Assembly (NCBI GenBank): GCA_017403345.1
Contig: JAFQOH010000021.1
Span: forward strand, 1 to 64,000
Reading direction: 5' to 3'
Source: RGIG3701 sp017403345
Lineage (GTDB): Bacteria > Planctomycetota > Planctomycetia > Pirellulales > Thermoguttaceae
Length of the DNA stretch: 64,000 nt
Below are positions 34,214-42,077 of the stretch, one piece after another. The notes under the pieces are model-generated. The model ran no database searches. It was not told where the DNA came from and saw only the letters and a list, made by a program, of their open reading frames with translations. The stretch's first letter is position 1. Every line of letters begins with the position of its first letter. A program made the position numbers and the translations under genes.

Positions 34214-35605
34214 ATGTACGATACGATCATCATCGGAGCCGGCATGTCCGGCCTTTCGGCAGGCTGCCGACTCGCACACTACGACAAAAAGGTCTGTATT
34301 CTTGAGAAGCACTCGCTCATTGGCGGTCTGAATTCCTTTTACCGTCAGAACGGCCGAAACCATGATGTGGGCCTGCACGCGGTTACGAACTACGCAGAAA
34401 AAGGCGGAAAGCGCGGGCCGATGAACCGCCTGCTTCGTCAGCTGCGTTTGACGTGGGATGAGCTTGCGCTCGTGCCTCAGCTTGGATCTAAGATCGCGTT
34501 TCCGGACGTAACTCTGAGATTCACGAACAAATTCTCATGTTTCGAGGAACAGGTCGCGCAATATTTTCCGAAGGAAGCGGATGGTCTACGTCAGCTCGTC
34601 GCACAGCTCGTAGACTACAATCAGATGGGGGAATTTCCGGCAGACGTTTCCGCGCGTGATGTCGTTTCGTCGTGTATTCGCGACCCGCAGCTGGTCGAGA
34701 TGATCTTTTGCCCGCTGATGTACTACGGAAGTGCTCGGCAGCAAGACATGGACTTCAATCAGTTCAGCATCATGTTCCGCTCGATCTTCCTTGAGGGATT
34801 CGCTCGTCCATGGGAAGGAGTCCGGATCCTTCTGAAGACGCTCGTGGATCGATTCCGCAAAGCCGGAGGCGAGCTGCGCCTAAAAACGGGAGTGAAACGC
34901 CTTTTGATGGACTCTGCTCGGACAGTCTGCGGCGTCGTTCTGGAAGACGGAACGGAACTGCGGGCTAAAACGGTCCTTTCGTCAGCGGGACAGCGCGAAA
35001 CGCTCCGAATGTGCGAGGATTACCTCGACGACAAATCGGTCATGGATCAATGCAAGCCGGGAGAACTCGGTTTCGTGGAAACGATCTCCGTCTTGGATCG
35101 GCAGCCTAAGAATTTCGGTCACGAAGACACGATCGTGTTTTTCAACGACTCGGAAAAATTCGACTATCGCAAACCAAACGATTTTTGCGACTTGCGCAGC
35201 GGCGTCATTTGCTCGCCGAACAATTTTGCGTACAGCGAACCGTTAAAAGAGGGCGTCATTCGGATCACTGCATTGGCAAACTATGAGCGGTGGAATTCTC
35301 TTTCGAAAGACGAATACGCAGCGAAAAAAAAGGAGTGGTACGCAAAGATCACGGAGACGGCGGCCAGCATGATACCGGATTTTCGTCCGTATATGATCGA
35401 CTCCGACATGTTTACGCCTAAAACCGTTTACCGATTCACCGGACACGAAAACGGCGCGATCTACGGCGCTCCGGTCAAAAACTATTCGGGGACGATGCCG
35501 TTCAAAAATTTGTTCGTCTGCGGTACGGATCAGGGAATGGTCGGGATCATTGGTGCGATCATCAGCGGGATCACGGTCGTGAATCGGTACCTGCTCGGTA
35601 AATAA
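34214..35605 (+). CDS. CrtI-like FAD/NAD(P)-dependent oxidoreductase
   Basis: A 463-residue flavoprotein of the phytoene-desaturase/carotene-isomerase superfamily. I start at MYDTIIIGAGMSGLSAG, the dinucleotide-binding N-terminus; a longer upstream frame has no domain and lacks a good site. The second FAD-contact stretch is HDVGLHAVTNYAEKGG and the C-terminus has NLFVCGTDQGMVGIIGAI, the typical FAD-binding tail. No membrane span is evident. Family members desaturate, isomerise or saturate polyene or prenyl chains. Next to a ketosynthase and ACP the substrate may be an acyl-chain polyene; this is inference. The MBL gene follows after 20 bases. Confidence 0.85.
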   Translation: MYDTIIIGAGMSGLSAGCRLAHYDKKVCILEKHSLIGGLNSFYRQNGRNHDVGLHAVTNYAEKGGKRGPMNRLLRQLRLTWDELALVPQLGSKIAFPDVTLRFTNKFSCFEEQVAQYFPKEADGLRQLVAQLVDYNQMGEFPADVSARDVVSSCIRDPQLVEMIFCPLMYYGSARQQDMDFNQFSIMFRSIFLEGFARPWEGVRILLKTLVDRFRKAGGELRLKTGVKRLLMDSARTVCGVVLEDGTELRAKTVLSSAGQRETLRMCEDYLDDKSVMDQCKPGELGFVETISVLDRQPKNFGHEDTIVFFNDSEKFDYRKPNDFCDLRSGVICSPNNFAYSEPLKEGVIRITALANYERWNSLSKDEYAAKKKEWYAKITETAASMIPDFRPYMIDSDMFTPKTVYRFTGHENGAIYGAPVKNYSGTMPFKNLFVCGTDQGMVGIIGAIISGITVVNRYLLGK

Positions 35606-35625
35606 AATCGCAAAGGCTTTTTTCG

Positions 35626-36387
35626 ATGAGGGTCATTTCGCTTCAGTCCGGAAGCAGCGGAAACTGCATTTATGTAGAATGCGGGGAGACTCGCCTGCTT
35701 TTTGACGCCGGGATCAGCGGGATCTGTGCACAAAACCGCCTTTCCATGCACGGAATCGACATTCGGAGCGTGAATGCCGTCTTCATCACGCATGACCACC
35801 GAGACCACACGGCCAGCATGAGCGCGTTTCACCGAAAGTTCAAACTTCCAGTCTGGATGACACTCAAGACTTGCGAAGCGGTTCAGGCCAAAGGGATCCG
35901 TGTCCCGGGCGGTGTGGAGCATTTTTGTGCCAATACGCGATTCCGATTTCGCGACATTTGCATTGAGGCCATTTCGACTCCGCACGATGCCGCGGACGGT
36001 GTTTGCTTCGTGGTGGATGACGGCAGGACCCGGTTTGGCATCTGCACGGATCTTGGTCACGTTTTCCCGGAACTTCCGGCTGTGATCGAGTCGCTGGACG
36101 GTGTGCTTCTTGAGAGCAACTACGATCCGGAAATGCTTGCCAACGGTTTCTACACGCAATGGGCGAAGGACCGGATCCGTTCCAGGGCGGGTCATCTTTC
36201 TAATTTCGAGTCGGCAAATCTTCTGGCACGGCATGGAAAACGGCTTCAGAAGATTATTTTGGGGCACATTTCCCATGAAAATAATTCGCCGCACTGCGTA
36301 CTTGACGCGCATCATAGGATTTTAGGCGAGCGGTTTCGGTGTATCCTTGCGCCGCATTTTGACTCTTCGGAACTCGTGGAGCTCTGA
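35626..36387 (+). CDS. MBL-fold metallo-hydrolase (WalJ/YycJ-like)
   Basis: A 253-residue metallo-beta-lactamase-fold protein. It begins MRVISLQSGSSGNCIYVECG, as in the YycJ/WalJ branch, and has the metal motif THDHRDH (His56, His58, Asp60, His61), a later His in STPHDA, Asp in CTDLGH and HISHENNS near the end. Likely a nuclease or phosphodiesterase-type hydrolase in the cytoplasm; the branch is linked to DNA repair/cell-wall signalling in Firmicutes. Its position 20 bases after the CrtI-like gene suggests co-transcription, not necessarily common function. Confidence 0.88.
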   Translation: MRVISLQSGSSGNCIYVECGETRLLFDAGISGICAQNRLSMHGIDIRSVNAVFITHDHRDHTASMSAFHRKFKLPVWMTLKTCEAVQAKGIRVPGGVEHFCANTRFRFRDICIEAISTPHDAADGVCFVVDDGRTRFGICTDLGHVFPELPAVIESLDGVLLESNYDPEMLANGFYTQWAKDRIRSRAGHLSNFESANLLARHGKRLQKIILGHISHENNSPHCVLDAHHRILGERFRCILAPHFDSSELVEL

Positions 36388-36419
36388 AACAAAGATCCCG
36401 AAAAACAGGACTTAAGTCA

Positions 36420-37352
36420 ATGAAAAAGTTTGATTCTTTGCTCATTTACGCTTACGGCGGCCCAGAATCGATGGAAGACGTTGAGCCGTTTCTTCAAAAT
36501 ATCGCACAGGGAAAGCGTATCTCGCAGGAACGTCTGGCGGAAGTCCTCAGCCACTACGCACTTTTTGACGGGCGAAGCCCCATGAACGGCGCGATTCGAG
36601 AATTCATGCGTCTCTGGTCTGAAGAAGTTCCGGAGTTTCCCGTTTTTTTCGGGTGCCGATACGCCAAACCAGACCTGAAAGAAACTCTTCGGCAAATGGC
36701 AATGGAAGGAAAGAGACGGCCTCTCGTTTTCATTCCGTCTCCGTTTGGCGGGTATCTTACGACGTATTTCGAGAAATGGACGCAGGTCCAGAAGGAACTT
36801 GCGAATGAATTGGGAGAAGACGCGTTTCCAGAAGCAGAATTCTTCCCGCCGTTTTCGGAAAACACACATTTTCTGAACGCAGTGACTGCCGGCATTTCCG
36901 AGGTACTCGCGAAAATTTCCGAGGAACGCCGAAATGATGCGGTCCTTCTTTTCTCGATCCATTCCCTGCCGACCGCGTTGGCCCGCAGAAATGGGTACGA
37001 GGCGGAAGTACTGGCGGCGGTGAAGAGACTGGAAGCACGTTTCCCGCAAAACCGCGTTCTTCTTGGCTGGCAGAGTGCCAGTGCTGCGCCGATCCCGTGG
37101 CTGGAGCCGTCAACGCTCGACGTCATTCAGGATCCCATCATTCAGGATCATCGTGTCCCCGGCACAGCACAGCCGCCGCTTTTGCTCATTCCGCTTGGAT
37201 TCCCATTTGAGAACATGGAAGTCGCGTACGATTTGGACGTGGAAGCACGCGAGCTGGCGGAAAGTCTCGGTTTCCCAGTTTTTCGGGTCCCCACAGTCGG
37301 TTTAAGGCCGGAGATCCGCGTCATGCTCCAAGAGTACATTACGGCAGAATGA
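36420..37352 (+). CDS. Ferrochelatase, probably coproporphyrin type
   Basis: A 310-residue ferrochelatase that inserts iron into a porphyrin. The catalytic His181 in the FSIHSLP motif and Glu267 in FENMEVAYDLD are present, as is GWQSASAAPIPWLEP. The N-terminal stretch IYAYGGPES carries a Tyr in the position typical of coproporphyrin ferrochelatases (CpfC), instead of the NLGTP form of the protoporphyrin enzymes; the assignment of substrate type is inference. No C-terminal iron-sulfur extension is seen. It follows the MBL gene by 32 bases and is the last gene before a palindromic repeat element. Confidence 0.9.
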   Translation: MKKFDSLLIYAYGGPESMEDVEPFLQNIAQGKRISQERLAEVLSHYALFDGRSPMNGAIREFMRLWSEEVPEFPVFFGCRYAKPDLKETLRQMAMEGKRRPLVFIPSPFGGYLTTYFEKWTQVQKELANELGEDAFPEAEFFPPFSENTHFLNAVTAGISEVLAKISEERRNDAVLLFSIHSLPTALARRNGYEAEVLAAVKRLEARFPQNRVLLGWQSASAAPIPWLEPSTLDVIQDPIIQDHRVPGTAQPPLLLIPLGFPFENMEVAYDLDVEARELAESLGFPVFRVPTVGLRPEIRVMLQEYITAE

Positions 37353-37384
37353 TCGGGGAGCGAAGTCCGGAAATTTAGGTTCAT

Positions 37385-37651
37385 CCGGGAACTGCGTACC
37401 AGTTTCACCACTGAAGACACTGAAAACTCACAGAGAAACACTGATCTTAATACAAAAAGCAGTAAAAAACAGATTTCCCGAACAAATTTTGAATTTTTAA
37501 AAATTCAAAATTTGCGTCTTTTCGTGTTTTCCGTGAAATTCGTGTCAGGGCACGTTCACTCCCTTTTTCCTCTTTCTTTTCAGTGTGAGTCTGCGTCTCT
37601 TCGGTGCACTCAGTGGTGAGATCGAAACCTGGATCGGTACGCACTTTCCGG
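37385..37651. repeat. Palindromic intergenic repeat, copy A
   Basis: A 267-bp element with inverted ends: CCGGGAACTGCGTACCAG on the left and, read from the other strand on the right, CCGGAAAGTGCGTACCGA. Inside, ACCACTGAAGACAC-type and ACACGAAA-type units on the left recur as their reverse complements on the right, around an AT-rich centre (TTTTTAAAAATTC), so the whole element can fold on itself. It fills the space between the converging ferrochelatase and Gfo/Idh/MocA genes. Copies B and C are at 49363 and 51531. No coding capacity. Confidence 0.85.
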
Positions 37652-37663
37652 AATAGCCGAAAT

Positions 37664-39157
37664 TTAAAGCAAAACTTCCGGGACTTCAAATACTCCGCGT
37701 TTCGGACGCATTTCTGCCGATCGGTTCGCGTCTTCTGCGGAATCGCCGACAAAACGTTCCGTCTGTGCATCGAGTTCCAGGCAGGGACTCATGGTAAACG
37801 CTCCGTCTTCCATCGCGATCTGATTATTCGCGAGATGCTCTTCCATTTCGCTCAGGACTTCCCCCCAGCATCCGGTCTTTCCAGTCTCTTCAAGGAACGA
37901 AACGACTTCACTTTTCGAGTACTTTCTGCCGAGCCGGTACGCCATGTTCGGCGCATTGTACCAAAAGGAAGAGCGGAATCCCGTTTCGATCTGTGCGTTG
38001 AGTTCCGCTTCGTTTCCGTTTCTCAGTGCATCTGCGAAATTCTGAATGTGCGGGAACGCGCCGTAGTGTTCGGAATTTCCCGCGATCTCGCAGATTTTCT
38101 TTCCTTCCGCGTCGAAGAAAACGCCGCCGCCCCAGAATTTTTCGTAACGTCCGCCCTCACAGTAGACGACGTATCCGCTTCGCGGTCCTTTCGTGTTTCC
38201 GGTGAAATGGCGTTTTTTGGCGTCTTCAAGTCCCGAAATGCCGAAAACGACCGGAATACTTCCCGTATCGAACCAAGAGAGTGCCATGTTCGGCGTCTCA
38301 CCGGCATCTTTTTCGCCGACTCTTCCGCCGATGGACAGAACGCGCTTCGGAATGGAAACGCGGTCCTGCAGAACATCATTTCGGCAATCGTCGAGCAAAT
38401 GAGCGCCCCAGTTTCCCATTTCGCCGTGCCCGGTATTCCACATCCAATGCCAATCGTACTGAATGCGGTTTCGGTAGAGCGGCAGATCCTGCGCAGGTCC
38501 GAGCCACAGATCGTAGTCGAGGTTTTCCGGGATGGGGCACGGAGTTTCCCGCAGACCGATCGGACGCCGGGGCCACGAACGGTTCACGCGGACCGAGCGG
38601 ATCTCGCCGAGGAGCTTTTCTTCATGAAGTTTCTTTTTCACAAAGGGATGAAGGACGGCATCCGTGCGCATTTGGGTACCGATCTGGCAGAGTTTTCGGT
38701 ACTTTTTCGCGGCATTGACGACCTGGCGCCCTTCCCAGAACGAGAGACAGAGCGGTTTCTCCACGTAAACGTGCTTCCCGGCCTGCATCGCCCAAATCGC
38801 GGCGAGACAGTGCCAGTGATTTGGCGACGCAATGAGAACGGCATCCACTTCGGGATCATCAAGGAGCCTGCGCAGATCGGTAACGGCTTTCTCCAGACCG
38901 TACTTTTGCGCAGCCGGTTCGAGCCGGGAGCGATCCGGGTCACAGACGGCAGTGAGGCGCATTCCCGGCAGTTTTGCCGTGACGTCAGCGAGAAGCATCC
39001 CGCGCCCTCCACAGCCGATGAGCGCAAAGCGAAGTTCCTCTCCGGGCGAAGGAATGGAGGAAGCGTCATTGGCCCAGACAACTGGAGCAGAAAAAGACGA
39101 AACGATTCCGAATGCCGTTCCTGCGGCGAGAAATTGGCGGCGTGTCACGCTTTTCAT
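37664..39157 (-). CDS. Tat-exported Gfo/Idh/MocA-family oxidoreductase
   Basis: A 497-residue protein with a twin-arginine signal (MKSVTRRQFLAAGTAFGIVS, then APVVWAN). The Rossmann motif GCGGRG is at residues 48-53, SPNHWHCLAA near 112-120 and the EKPL motif at 133-136. The WLGPAQ and NWGAHLLDD stretches match the planctomycete exported subfamily. It is longer than the copy at 10685-11938 by 80 residues, mostly at the C-terminus. It is likely an NAD(P)-linked sugar or sugar-acid oxidoreductase of the cell envelope. It follows a CE15-type esterase gene on the same strand after 127 bases, which may indicate joint action on uronic acid-containing glycans. Substrate unknown. Confidence 0.87.
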   Translation of the reverse strand: MKSVTRRQFLAAGTAFGIVSSFSAPVVWANDASSIPSPGEELRFALIGCGGRGMLLADVTAKLPGMRLTAVCDPDRSRLEPAAQKYGLEKAVTDLRRLLDDPEVDAVLIASPNHWHCLAAIWAMQAGKHVYVEKPLCLSFWEGRQVVNAAKKYRKLCQIGTQMRTDAVLHPFVKKKLHEEKLLGEIRSVRVNRSWPRRPIGLRETPCPIPENLDYDLWLGPAQDLPLYRNRIQYDWHWMWNTGHGEMGNWGAHLLDDCRNDVLQDRVSIPKRVLSIGGRVGEKDAGETPNMALSWFDTGSIPVVFGISGLEDAKKRHFTGNTKGPRSGYVVYCEGGRYEKFWGGGVFFDAEGKKICEIAGNSEHYGAFPHIQNFADALRNGNEAELNAQIETGFRSSFWYNAPNMAYRLGRKYSKSEVVSFLEETGKTGCWGEVLSEMEEHLANNQIAMEDGAFTMSPCLELDAQTERFVGDSAEDANRSAEMRPKRGVFEVPEVLL

Positions 39158-39284
39158 GGGAAACCTCTCAAAAAATCAGAAAAGTCGGGAAGTTGAGGCA
39201 GGAAAATGCCCGATCAGAAGAGAACTCCGGCCAAATCCAGCCGAAGCTCTCCATTCCGTCAAAATTTACTTAAGGAAATGGTAT

Positions 39285-40607
39285 TTACTTAAGAAAACGG
39301 TCCGCGAAACGGATGTACTGGTCCCAGTCGAATTCCGTAACGTCGTGTTTTCCGGTTCGGATATGGTGTCCGATGACGTTTCCGACGGACGTGTTCAGCT
39401 CAGCCATTTCCGGGACAGTACGGCCGGCAAACGGTTTTTCGATGCCGAAGAGTTCATAGACAGGGACCGCGTGGAGGCAGGAAAGGTACTCGCCTTTCGG
39501 GTCGGCCCACTGGTCGTTCTGCGCACTGGCGGCGTAGACTGGACGCGGAGCGGCAAGCGCGATGAGTTCGTGCTGGTCGATGGCGAAATCATTGACACGC
39601 GGACCGAATTTACAGAAATTCGGGCAGAACCAGTAGCGGAGACCGCCGCTCATGGTCTGGATGGTCTCTCCGAATTCACGCCGACTGAGTGCCGCACCGC
39701 CGCAGCCCGAATTGTTCGAGATAACGAAGGCGAAACGTTCATCGGACGCTCCGGCCCACAACGCGGTCTTTCCGAGACGAGAGTGACCGAGGACAGCGAC
39801 TTTTTTCGCATCGATGAGTTCATCCGTTTCAAGGTAGTCCAGCGCACGGCTCAATCCCCACGCCCACGCGGTGATGGATCCCCAGTCAGCGGGGCCGCGG
39901 GATGCGTCGTTTTCGTAGTCGGAGTAGAGGTCGAAGAGTCCTGTCTTGAAACCGTTCTGAAGCGAGTCGTTTGCTAGGTCGATGTAGTGCATCGTCGCCA
40001 GCGCGTAGCCGTTTTCGATGAGTTTCGGCGCGAGCCACTGCGTACGGTTTCCGCCGCGGGAATGTTTCCCCTCTTTGTCGACCGTGGCTTCGGTGATGAC
40101 CTTGCCCGCCCGATCATGGAAGAGGAGGATCGCCGGGTCATTTTCGACAGCGTGATTCCCGTAGAAATTCAGCCCCAAGAATGCGGGAACGGGTTTCTGT
40201 GCGTTTTTCGGAATGTAGAGCAGGAGGTTGGCGGTCACTTTTTTGTCCGGTTTCTGCGGATTGGTGAACGTCAGCTCGACCTGCTTACGGATGGCTTTTC
40301 CATCGAGGGCATCCTCCGAGGATTCCAGAAGGCGGAAGGTGACGAAATCCGGGTGATCTCCCGCTTTCGCGAGCATTTCCGGAAGGAAACCGTACATTTC
40401 TTCCTGAAAGTGACGGAAAATTTCCGCGCGGCGTTTTCCGGTCCAGTCGGCAGCTGTTTTAACTGCGGAACCGTCGTTAAAGACCAACGGATCCGGCAGC
40501 GTGTACTCGGGAACTTTCGATTCATCGTAATTCACTGCCTGCACAGAGACGGCAGAAAATGCGGTAAAGGAAATCAGACAGGCGAGGGTAAGGACGTGTT
40601 TCAGCAT
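39285..40607 (-). CDS. CE15-type glucuronoyl esterase-like exported hydrolase
   Basis: A 440-residue exported serine esterase. The ATG at 40607 has AGGAG upstream and opens a signal peptide (MLKHVLTLACLISFTAFSAV, then QA). The nucleophile elbow GHSRLGKTALWAG (Ser near residue 276), the ISNNSGCGGAALSRR stretch and the late His in GHHIRTGKHDVTEFDW match the CE15 family, which splits esters of 4-O-methyl-glucuronic acid that link xylan to lignin. It is expected to act outside the cytoplasm. The neighbour downstream is a Tat-exported Gfo/Idh/MocA protein. Substrate breadth in bacterial CE15 enzymes is wide, so lignocellulose is likely but not certain. Confidence 0.88.
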   Translation of the reverse strand: MLKHVLTLACLISFTAFSAVSVQAVNYDESKVPEYTLPDPLVFNDGSAVKTAADWTGKRRAEIFRHFQEEMYGFLPEMLAKAGDHPDFVTFRLLESSEDALDGKAIRKQVELTFTNPQKPDKKVTANLLLYIPKNAQKPVPAFLGLNFYGNHAVENDPAILLFHDRAGKVITEATVDKEGKHSRGGNRTQWLAPKLIENGYALATMHYIDLANDSLQNGFKTGLFDLYSDYENDASRGPADWGSITAWAWGLSRALDYLETDELIDAKKVAVLGHSRLGKTALWAGASDERFAFVISNNSGCGGAALSRREFGETIQTMSGGLRYWFCPNFCKFGPRVNDFAIDQHELIALAAPRPVYAASAQNDQWADPKGEYLSCLHAVPVYELFGIEKPFAGRTVPEMAELNTSVGNVIGHHIRTGKHDVTEFDWDQYIRFADRFLK

Positions 40608-40766
40608 TTTTGAACTCCTGAAAACGGACATGAAAATTAAGGACATAAAAATTAAGGGGCGGGTAAACGGACAGTTCACTGACTGCGGCAGGAGATCAAA
40701 CGTACGAGAGCCTCACGAGCTGTAGAGACTCCCGTAAAATTCCGGCTCCGCTGAAGCCTGCATTTC

Positions 40767-41639
40767 TTAACGGTCGATAGTCCCCAAGTTCATGGGGTTG
40801 CTTATGCTTCCATAGTAGGCCGCAGCTTTTTTGTCGTCCGGCGCCATAAGCTGGCAGTAAGTCAGCCGATCAACATTTTTATTAATATACTGAGCGCCTC
40901 CGTCAGCAAACGCAACATGTGCGCCGTTTTGCGCGTGACGGCTTGCGGGACGTGCATACTTCCAGGAGCGTGTCGTGCTTTTGACATCCATCCCAATATT
41001 CAGGAGCGTCGAAGTATTGGAGTTCCACACGATGCCGAAGTCGTAGACATTGGAGGAATTCCACGAATACGCCTGTGCGTTTTCGCCGAAGAGGATCGTG
41101 TAGGAAGCCCCGTCCTTCATTTTGGAGATACGGGATCTCTGGTTATTTTTATGTACGAAGGCGCCAAGCTGGTATGCGTAGACCTTTTTCCCTTTGTCGT
41201 CTCCCTGGATCCCGCTTCCATTGTAGTAGCCGCAGTTTGCTCCGTAGGAGAGTCCCGCCTGAACTTTCTTTTTAGCAGGCTGGATCGGGCAAATGAGGAA
41301 GGAAAGAGTCGGATAGCGTTCCTGAGTAGATCCTTTGCCATTTTCCCACTGACTCCAAACAGGCCCTTCACCCAAGTGCGGAAGAAGCGGTACGACCCAG
41401 TTTCCGTTTGCATTATTGGTACCGTAGGTCCCCCAGTAATTGGGAAGATACCCAAGCGTTGTTTCGTGAGCAGCGGCAGCGGCGGCAAGCTGTTTCACAT
41501 TGTTGAGGCACTGCGTCTGACGCGCGGTGGCACGCACGGCCTGAACTGCCGGAATGGTGAGTCCCACGAGGACGCCGATAATCGCGATGACGACGAGGAG
41601 TTCCACAAGAGTAAACCCTTTGGAATGGGATAATTTCAT
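40767..41639 (-). CDS. DUF1559 type-II-pseudopilin-like protein
   Basis: A 290-residue protein with a very short leader and the prepilin signal SKGFTLVELLVVIAIIGVLV; cleavage is expected after the Gly before FTLVE. The AVRATARQTQCLNNVKQ stretch follows, and the ending has HAQNGAHVAFADGGAQYIN, the family's H-x-DG type motif. Compared with the copy at 15499 it is 40 residues shorter, with a divergent middle. It is divergently oriented to another DUF1559 gene (42078) across a 438-base spacer. Location: inner membrane/periplasm, pseudopilus-type assembly by inference. Confidence 0.9.
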   Translation of the reverse strand: MKLSHSKGFTLVELLVVIAIIGVLVGLTIPAVQAVRATARQTQCLNNVKQLAAAAAAHETTLGYLPNYWGTYGTNNANGNWVVPLLPHLGEGPVWSQWENGKGSTQERYPTLSFLICPIQPAKKKVQAGLSYGANCGYYNGSGIQGDDKGKKVYAYQLGAFVHKNNQRSRISKMKDGASYTILFGENAQAYSWNSSNVYDFGIVWNSNTSTLLNIGMDVKSTTRSWKYARPASRHAQNGAHVAFADGGAQYINKNVDRLTYCQLMAPDDKKAAAYYGSISNPMNLGTIDR

Positions 41640-41821
41640 GATTCTGTTCCTTTTTGGTTTTCTGAATTTTCGGTCCGCACGATTTTCCGGACCTAAGTAC
41701 TCTGAAAAATAAGTACTCTGAAAAAGCGGTACACTGCCCCTCCCGATGACGGCTTCCTGCGTACACCGATCGGGTCTTTTTTTCTTCTACGTACTATTTT
41801 GCACCAAATACTCAAATAAAT

Positions 41822-41880
41822 CCAGCCCCCCGAGGCACTTTTTTTCAAAAATTTCAAGAAAAATCGGGTCCGGGGGCTGG
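41822..41880. repeat. GC-rich inverted repeat between divergent pseudopilin genes
   Basis: CCAGCCCCC (41822-41830) pairs with GGGGGCTGG (41872-41880); inside, a T-run and an A-run can extend the pairing. It lies mid-way in the 41640-42077 spacer, about 180 bases from one start and 200 from the other, so it may be a shared regulatory site or terminator-like hairpin. The rest of the spacer is AT-rich without a gene. Confidence 0.6.
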
Positions 41881-42077
41881 AAATTTCCTGAAAATCAGGC
41901 AAAATAAAAGAATCAGGGGCATTTTGTCGAAAAAAAGATAGACTGAACCTCTGCGCCGTAGGGTGCGTAAAGAAAAAAGTCAAGTACAGACGGTAAAGAA
42001 ATCGTCCAAACGAAAAGAAAAAGACGGCGATGGAAATCGTCCATACAGAAAGAGAAAAAAGAGAAAAGGGGAAACTC

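Noticed and set aside
32326..37352. A complete ladderane or aryl-polyene biosynthetic cluster
   Set aside because: Only ketosynthase, ACP and a CrtI-like protein are present; radical SAM, ketoreductase, dehydratase and acyltransferase partners are missing from the run, and the MBL and ferrochelatase genes do not fit.
37604..39196. 530-codon plus-strand frame opposite the Gfo/Idh/MocA gene
   Set aside because: It overlaps a clear Tat-exported oxidoreductase on the minus strand and its own translation is low-information and Arg/Phe-rich, with no recognisable motif.
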